This document shows positions 6,149-9,197 of a stretch of 9,197 bases of DNA, in pieces. Within the stretch, counting starts at the first letter, position 1. The number at the start of each line of letters is the position of its first letter. The notes under the pieces were generated by a model. The model did not search any database, was not told where the DNA came from, and saw only the letters and a list, made by a program, of their open reading frames with translations. The position numbers and the translations under genes are program-made. Origin of the DNA: Pseudomonadota bacterium (GTDB lineage Bacteria > Myxococcota_A > Polyangia > Polyangiales > Polyangiaceae); assembly GCA_023411445.1 (NCBI GenBank), contig JAEYOT010000569.1, forward strand, positions 1-9,197, written 5' to 3'.

Positions 6149-7128
6149 CAAAATGTCCCCTCGGCGCCGACGAAGCCCGGACCGACCACGGGCCACACCC
6201 GCCCCTCGGCTACACTGGACTCATCCAGCTGCTCCGGCTCGGTGAGCAGGAGCACCACGCCCGTGCCGATGCCGAGCACGCCGACGCCGAGGGTGGCCGC
6301 GGAGATGACGCCGTAGGTGTGGTACGTGCTGATCTTCTTGGCGGAAGACGAGCGGCACTTGCTGTTGACGCACTCGGAACGCAGGTCCGCGCGCTTCTTC
6401 AGGCCCATCGCGCCGCTGACGCCACCGGCTAGCAGCCCGGCTCCGCCTACACCGAGCGCGACGTAGCCGGCGGTGCGGCGCAGCTTGCTGGGGCGACCGC
6501 GGTAGACGTCGCTCGTGGAGGCCTCGGCTGAGGTCGCCTGTTCGGGCAGCTTGACCAGCGCGACCTCGAGCGAGCGCTCTTCTCCCGGCCCGACGGTGAC
6601 CGTGTGCTTGAAGGTCTCGTAGCCTGGTGCCGACACCACGACCTCGGGAAAGCCAGGATCAGCGGCGCGCTTGACGCCCAGTGCCGCGGGCGGAACCGGC
6701 ACGCCATCGATCGTGACCGTCGCTTCGGCCGGCTCCTTCAAGATCACCGTGACCCAACCCAAGCGCGGCTTCAGCGCGTCCAGCTCGCGCTTGGCGTCCT
6801 CCAGCGCCCGGATCCACGACTTGGGCGAGGAGCTGCTCACGCCCTCACGCAGCACCAGCTCGTACTTCTCGTGGGCCTCCACGTAGCGGCCGAGTCCCTG
6901 CAACGCGCGCGCCCAGTCGACCACCAACGTGGGCGCGTGCACCAGCGCGTCGGCGCGACCGAAGCGATCGGCCGCGGTGGCGTAGTCCTTCTTCTGGAGC
7001 GCCGCGTGCCCTTCCAGAGCGAGCGCGCGTGCCGTCGCGCGATCCGCCTCGTTCGGCTCTGCCGCCAACGCCGGGCAACACAGCAACAACGCGCACAGCA
7101 GCCCCAAACCAAGCGCCGCGACCTTCAT
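6148..7128 (-). CDS. TPR-like and PEGA-domain membrane protein, second gene of the kinase cassette
   Basis: The 326-residue product begins with a signal peptide (MKVAALGLGLLCALLLCC, likely cleaved near ALA at 20-23). An Ala-rich helical region at about 28-118 looks like tetratricopeptide-type helices (ALEGHAALQKKDYATAADRF). A PEGA-type beta domain follows at about 124-191 (WVTVILKEPAEATVTIDGVPV, then a variant of the signature at VVVSAPGYETFKHTVTV). Two hydrophobic helices at about 218-243 and 271-296 flank a short loop with a basic patch and a Cys pair (Cys253, Cys258). By family knowledge PEGA domains are extracytoplasmic and common in myxobacterial envelope proteins beside Ser/Thr kinases. 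The ATG follows the kinase stop by 6 bases with no strong ribosome binding site, so reinitiation by ribosomes finishing the kinase is plausible. The gene ends in a TGATG overlap with the lipoprotein gene. A structural or signal-relaying role at the inner membrane is inferred; the ligand is unknown. Confidence 0.85.
   Translation of the reverse strand: MKVAALGLGLLCALLLCCPALAAEPNEADRATARALALEGHAALQKKDYATAADRFGRADALVHAPTLVVDWARALQGLGRYVEAHEKYELVLREGVSSSSPKSWIRALEDAKRELDALKPRLGWVTVILKEPAEATVTIDGVPVPPAALGVKRAADPGFPEVVVSAPGYETFKHTVTVGPGEERSLEVALVKLPEQATSAEASTSDVYRGRPSKLRRTAGYVALGVGGAGLLAGGVSGAMGLKKRADLRSECVNSKCRSSSAKKISTYHTYGVISAATLGVGVLGIGTGVVLLLTEPEQLDESSVAEGRVWPVVGPGFVGAEGTF
6157..6162 (-). promoter_or_regulatory. 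Ribosome binding site of the cysteine-rich lipoprotein gene
   Basis: GAGGGG on the - strand lies inside the last codons of the PEGA gene, 8 bases before the ATG at 6148. It decides the start in favour of 6148 (or 6145) over the upstream ATG at 6196, and fits coupled translation at the TGATG junction. Confidence 0.65.
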
Positions 7129-7134
7129 GAGAGC

Positions 7135-8538
7135 TCAGATCCCGTAGTCAGGACTCGCGGCAGGCGATGGCTGCACCGCCGGACCGCTTCTCTTCTTCTT
7201 ATCCTTCTTCTTCTGCTCTTCCAAGTGCTCGGGGCTCGGACCCTGAGCGCTCGTGGACAGCGCTGGCGGGGGAGAGGGCGGAACCTCAGCGAGGCGCGGT
7301 GCCACAATTGGCACGGGTGGCGGAGCCGGCTCCGTGACGGGCAAATCCATGCCGTCACCTGCGGCGTGCGCGCCGCCACCGTCGCCGCCCAGCATCGCCA
7401 CGGCGCCGAAGCCGATCAGCATCAGCGCGGCGATCCCAGAGACGAGCGCCAGCTTGCGCTGCAGCGGGGACAGCTCACCCAGCGCAGGCAAGACCGAGCG
7501 GCGCGTACGTGACACGGGCGCGCCGGTCTCGAAGTCCGCCTCACTGGCGTCGCTCAGCTCCGCGCGCTCCGGGAAGCCCGGCTGTCCCGCGCGGCTCACG
7601 TTGTGCGTCATCGGCGGCAAGCTCGCCTGGTCGGAATCGACCAAGCTGGCCAGCGACATGCGCGGAGGCAGGCTGGGCACCTCACGCCGCTCCAGCATGG
7701 CGGTGTTGCCGAGCGCGTCGGACAGCTCCTTGGCCGACTGGAAGCGCAGCTCACGATCCCGGTTGATCGCGCGCTGCCAAAACTCTTCAATCTCCGGCGG
7801 CAGGCTCGGATCACGCTCGGTGATCTTGGGGATCGGATCGTAAAGGATCATCCCCATCAAGTCGCCGAGCGCCTCGCTTTCGAACGGCGGCTTGCCCGTG
7901 AGGCACTGGAACACGATGATGCCGAGCGCCCACAGGTCCGAGCGCCAGTCGATGTTCTTACCGCGCGCCTGCTCCGGGCTCATGTAGTACGGCGTACCCA
8001 TGAACGAGCCGGTCTTCGTGGTTTTGTCGCGCAGCGAGTACTGGTCGTGCTTGGCGATGCCGAAGTCCAGCACCTTGGCTACTTCATGATCGTCGCCCGG
8101 CACCAGGAAGATGTTCTCCGGCTTCAGATCACGGTGGACGATGCCCATGGCGTGCGCACGCACCAGCGCGCGCGCCACTTGCGCGACGATCTCGTAAGTC
8201 TCCCGAAGGTCGAGCTTGCCTTTGCGCTCTAAGCGAGCACCCAGATCTTCGCCCTCCAGGTACTCCATGACGATGAAGGGCATGTCCTGCCACAAGCCGT
8301 GGTCGAACACGTCCACCACGTTGGCAGAGCGGATCTGAGCTGCGGCGCGCGCTTCACGCTGGAAGCGGACCCGCACCTCTTCGTTGCCGACCTTGTCCGG
8401 ATCGACGAGCTTGATCGCGCACGTACTGTCGAGCGACAGATCGCTCGCCAGCCAAACCGAGCCCATGCCGCCAGCGCCGAGCTTGCGCTCGAGTCGATAG
8501 CGTTCGGCGATCAGGATGCCGGGGGCGAGGGGTTGCAC
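7135..8538 (-). CDS. Transmembrane Hanks-type serine/threonine protein kinase
   Basis: This is a 467-residue membrane-anchored kinase with the catalytic set intact: Gly-rich loop LGAGGMGSV (20-28), ATP-anchoring Lys43 in CAIKLV, helix-C Glu62, HRDLKPEN with Asp137, DFG with Asp158, a Thr/Ser-rich activation loop (168-182), GTPYYMSPEQ (181-190) and DWRSDLWALG. The kinase domain ends near residue 280. A 75-80 residue Ser/Pro-rich juxtamembrane region follows, then one transmembrane helix at about 361-382 (LALVSGIAALMLIGFGAVAML). The C-terminal tail of about 85 residues should be periplasmic; it is Pro-rich and carries a Lys cluster (EEQKKKDKKKR). No PASTA, TPR or other known sensor domain is seen in the tail. 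The start is a GTG whose product begins MQPLAPG; the frame is open upstream for about 70 bases without a better start. It heads a cassette with the PEGA and cysteine-rich lipoprotein genes, which may supply the missing sensing parts. Its substrates cannot be read from the sequence. Confidence 0.95.
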   Translation of the reverse strand: MQPLAPGILIAERYRLERKLGAGGMGSVWLASDLSLDSTCAIKLVDPDKVGNEEVRVRFQREARAAAQIRSANVVDVFDHGLWQDMPFIVMEYLEGEDLGARLERKGKLDLRETYEIVAQVARALVRAHAMGIVHRDLKPENIFLVPGDDHEVAKVLDFGIAKHDQYSLRDKTTKTGSFMGTPYYMSPEQARGKNIDWRSDLWALGIIVFQCLTGKPPFESEALGDLMGMILYDPIPKITERDPSLPPEIEEFWQRAINRDRELRFQSAKELSDALGNTAMLERREVPSLPPRMSLASLVDSDQASLPPMTHNVSRAGQPGFPERAELSDASEADFETGAPVSRTRRSVLPALGELSPLQRKLALVSGIAALMLIGFGAVAMLGGDGGGAHAAGDGMDLPVTEPAPPPVPIVAPRLAEVPPSPPPALSTSAQGPSPEHLEEQKKKDKKKRSGPAVQPSPAASPDYGI

Positions 8539-8739
8539 AGGTCGGAAGCTCAGGCGAGTCGGTGAGCGCCTACCCAGGGCGTCAAATATGGGTAGGCCAA
8601 TGTAGGTTCCCTAAGGGGATATCGGGATTCCGGTCGCGGCGCAAGCTCGTGACATATCGCCCCGGGAAAATGGCTGGAAACAGGGCGGCCCTCCGCGCGG
8701 ATGGGGGACCGATGTGAGGCGGCTCGCGGGCCGACTCCT
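8539..8739. other. Intergenic region upstream of the kinase cassette
   Basis: These 201 bases separate the end of the Sua5-type gene from the kinase start, both on the - strand, so they should hold the cassette promoter. The 9-bp inverted repeat at 8568-8597 is the clearest element. I could not find a convincing -35/-10 pair. A possible - strand hairpin at 8687-8710 (about 7 pairs of 8, including a G-T pair, with an 8-base loop) could end the upstream transcript, but only three T follow it. The region also holds AGGGC-G-GCCCT at 8682-8692. No small ORF or RNA gene is recognisable. The stretch 8580-8680 looks less GC-rich than the genes, as expected for a control region. Confidence 0.55.
8568..8597. 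promoter_or_regulatory. Perfect 9-bp inverted repeat before the kinase gene
   Basis: GCCTACCCA at 8568-8576 and TGGGTAGGC at 8589-8597 are exact reverse complements separated by 12 bases. The centre-to-centre spacing of 21 bases is two helical turns, as expected for a dimeric repressor or activator binding one DNA face. The element ends about 30 bases before the kinase GTG. It could instead form a stem-loop in the 5' leader of the kinase mRNA. Function is inferred. Confidence 0.5.
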
Positions 8740-9197
8740 TCATGACCGGGGCCCCGCGGCCTTGCTCAACCGGTCGACCAGCGCGGCTTCGAGCCCTTCC
8801 GCAGCCGGCGGGCTGGCCAGCACCACGCTCGCTCCGCGCGCGTCCGCTTCGCGCAGCGCGCTGTACAAGCGCCGCGCGGCGCTGAGCGCGTCCGACCCGA
8901 GATCGAGAAAGGTTGCTTCCTTAACTGCGAGCAGCGCGTCGCGATCGTCACGATGGGATGCGAGCAGCGCGACGCGCTCGCCGGCCGCGAGCAGCTCGCG
9001 AGCGCGTGACGCTAGCTCCGCGGCGGCGACCAGCTCCACCCGCGCCCGAGGCGCGTAGTGCGAAGGCAGCAAGCCGGGCGCGCGCGCGTCGGGTGACAGC
9101 TTCTGGCTAACCGTCATCCCGAGGAGTGATTCGAGACGCTCGCGTGGCACGCCGCCCGGGCGGAGCAGCCGCGGCTCCTCACCGGTGAGATCCACGA
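8740..9197 (-). CDS. Threonylcarbamoyl-AMP synthase, Sua5 type, C-terminal part, 5' partial
   Basis: Sua5/TsaC enzymes use ATP, threonine and bicarbonate to make threonylcarbamoyl-AMP for the universal t6A37 modification of ANN-decoding tRNAs. The first visible residues (VDLTGEEPRLLRPGGV) match the end of the YrdC catalytic domain. The linker motif APGLLPSHYAPRA (about 39-51), which marks the longer Sua5 form, follows. The rest (about 52-151) is an Ala/Leu/Arg-rich alpha/beta Sua5 domain. The frame is open to the window edge and the GTG at 9193-9195 is an internal valine, so the roughly 200 residues of the YrdC domain lie beyond it. The gene has the same direction as the kinase gene, but a 201-base gap suggests a separate transcription unit. 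Confidence 0.88.
   Translation of the reverse strand, partial: VDLTGEEPRLLRPGGVPRERLESLLGMTVSQKLSPDARAPGLLPSHYAPRARVELVAAAELASRARELLAAGERVALLASHRDDRDALLAVKEATFLDLGSDALSAARRLYSALREADARGASVVLASPPAAEGLEAALVDRLSKAAGPRS

Noticed and set aside
6149..6196. Upstream start of the cysteine-rich lipoprotein at 6196
   Set aside because: It would add an Arg-rich stretch before the signal peptide and overlap the PEGA gene by 49 bases. The start at 6148 has a ribosome binding site and a TGATG junction.
7190..7225. CTT-rich triplet run looking like a microsatellite
   Set aside because: It is the complement of Lys/Glu codons of the kinase tail and is interrupted; ordinary coding sequence explains it.
6604..7512. 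Long + strand open frame (302 codons) antisense to the PEGA and kinase genes, with similar ones at 7253-7843 and 7603-8232
   Set aside because: Composition is dominated by Arg, Ala, Gln and His with no domain, and it mirrors the codon bias of well-supported genes on the other strand. It spans two real genes and has no ribosome binding site of note.
8575..8605. Possible sigma-54 type promoter (TTGGC...TTTG) upstream of the kinase on the - strand
   Set aside because: The -12 GC is missing at the required spacing, so the match does not meet the consensus.

Overview
The window looks like a chromosomal segment of a high-GC, predatory or social-type deltaproteobacterium, most likely Myxococcota (Polyangia-like). 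This is an inference. It rests on the visibly high G+C with strong third-position bias, a Hanks-type Ser/Thr kinase with one membrane anchor, a PEGA-domain partner protein and several lipoproteins. No 16S rRNA gene or other phylogenetic marker is present. Nothing marks a mobile element, CRISPR array, tRNA or rRNA.

Left part, + strand (1-2908): a tightly coupled tetrapyrrole operon of a HemX/CcsA-like membrane protein (its 5' end lies outside the window), hemA (glutamyl-tRNA reductase) and hemC (porphobilinogen deaminase). Both junctions are 4-base GTGA overlaps, and each downstream start has a Shine-Dalgarno sequence inside the upstream gene. HemA makes glutamate-1-semialdehyde, the route to 5-aminolevulinate that does not use glycine. 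HemC joins four porphobilinogens into hydroxymethylbilane. hemD, often next in such operons, is absent here.

Centre, + strand (2982-5143): an unrecognised 200-residue lipoprotein, then gcvPB, the PLP-binding subunit of the two-subunit glycine decarboxylase. gcvPB stands without gcvPA, gcvH or gcvT in view. Its stop codon lies 3 bases from the stop codon of the convergent gene.

Right part, - strand (read from 8538 down to 5147): a three-gene cassette of a transmembrane Ser/Thr protein kinase, a TPR-like/PEGA membrane protein and a disulfide-rich lipoprotein with six tandem six-cysteine repeats. The junctions are 6 bases and a 1-base TGATG overlap, so the genes should be co-transcribed and made in step. 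The likely layout runs from a cytoplasmic kinase across the inner membrane to a Pro/Lys-rich periplasmic tail, a PEGA protein and a lipid-anchored cysteine-rich protein. This is the best candidate in the window for an undescribed system, a trans-envelope signalling module. A perfect 9-bp inverted repeat lies about 30 bases upstream of the kinase start.

At the right edge, on the - strand, is the C-terminal part of a two-domain Sua5-type threonylcarbamoyl-AMP synthase (tRNA t6A synthesis), cut by the window end.
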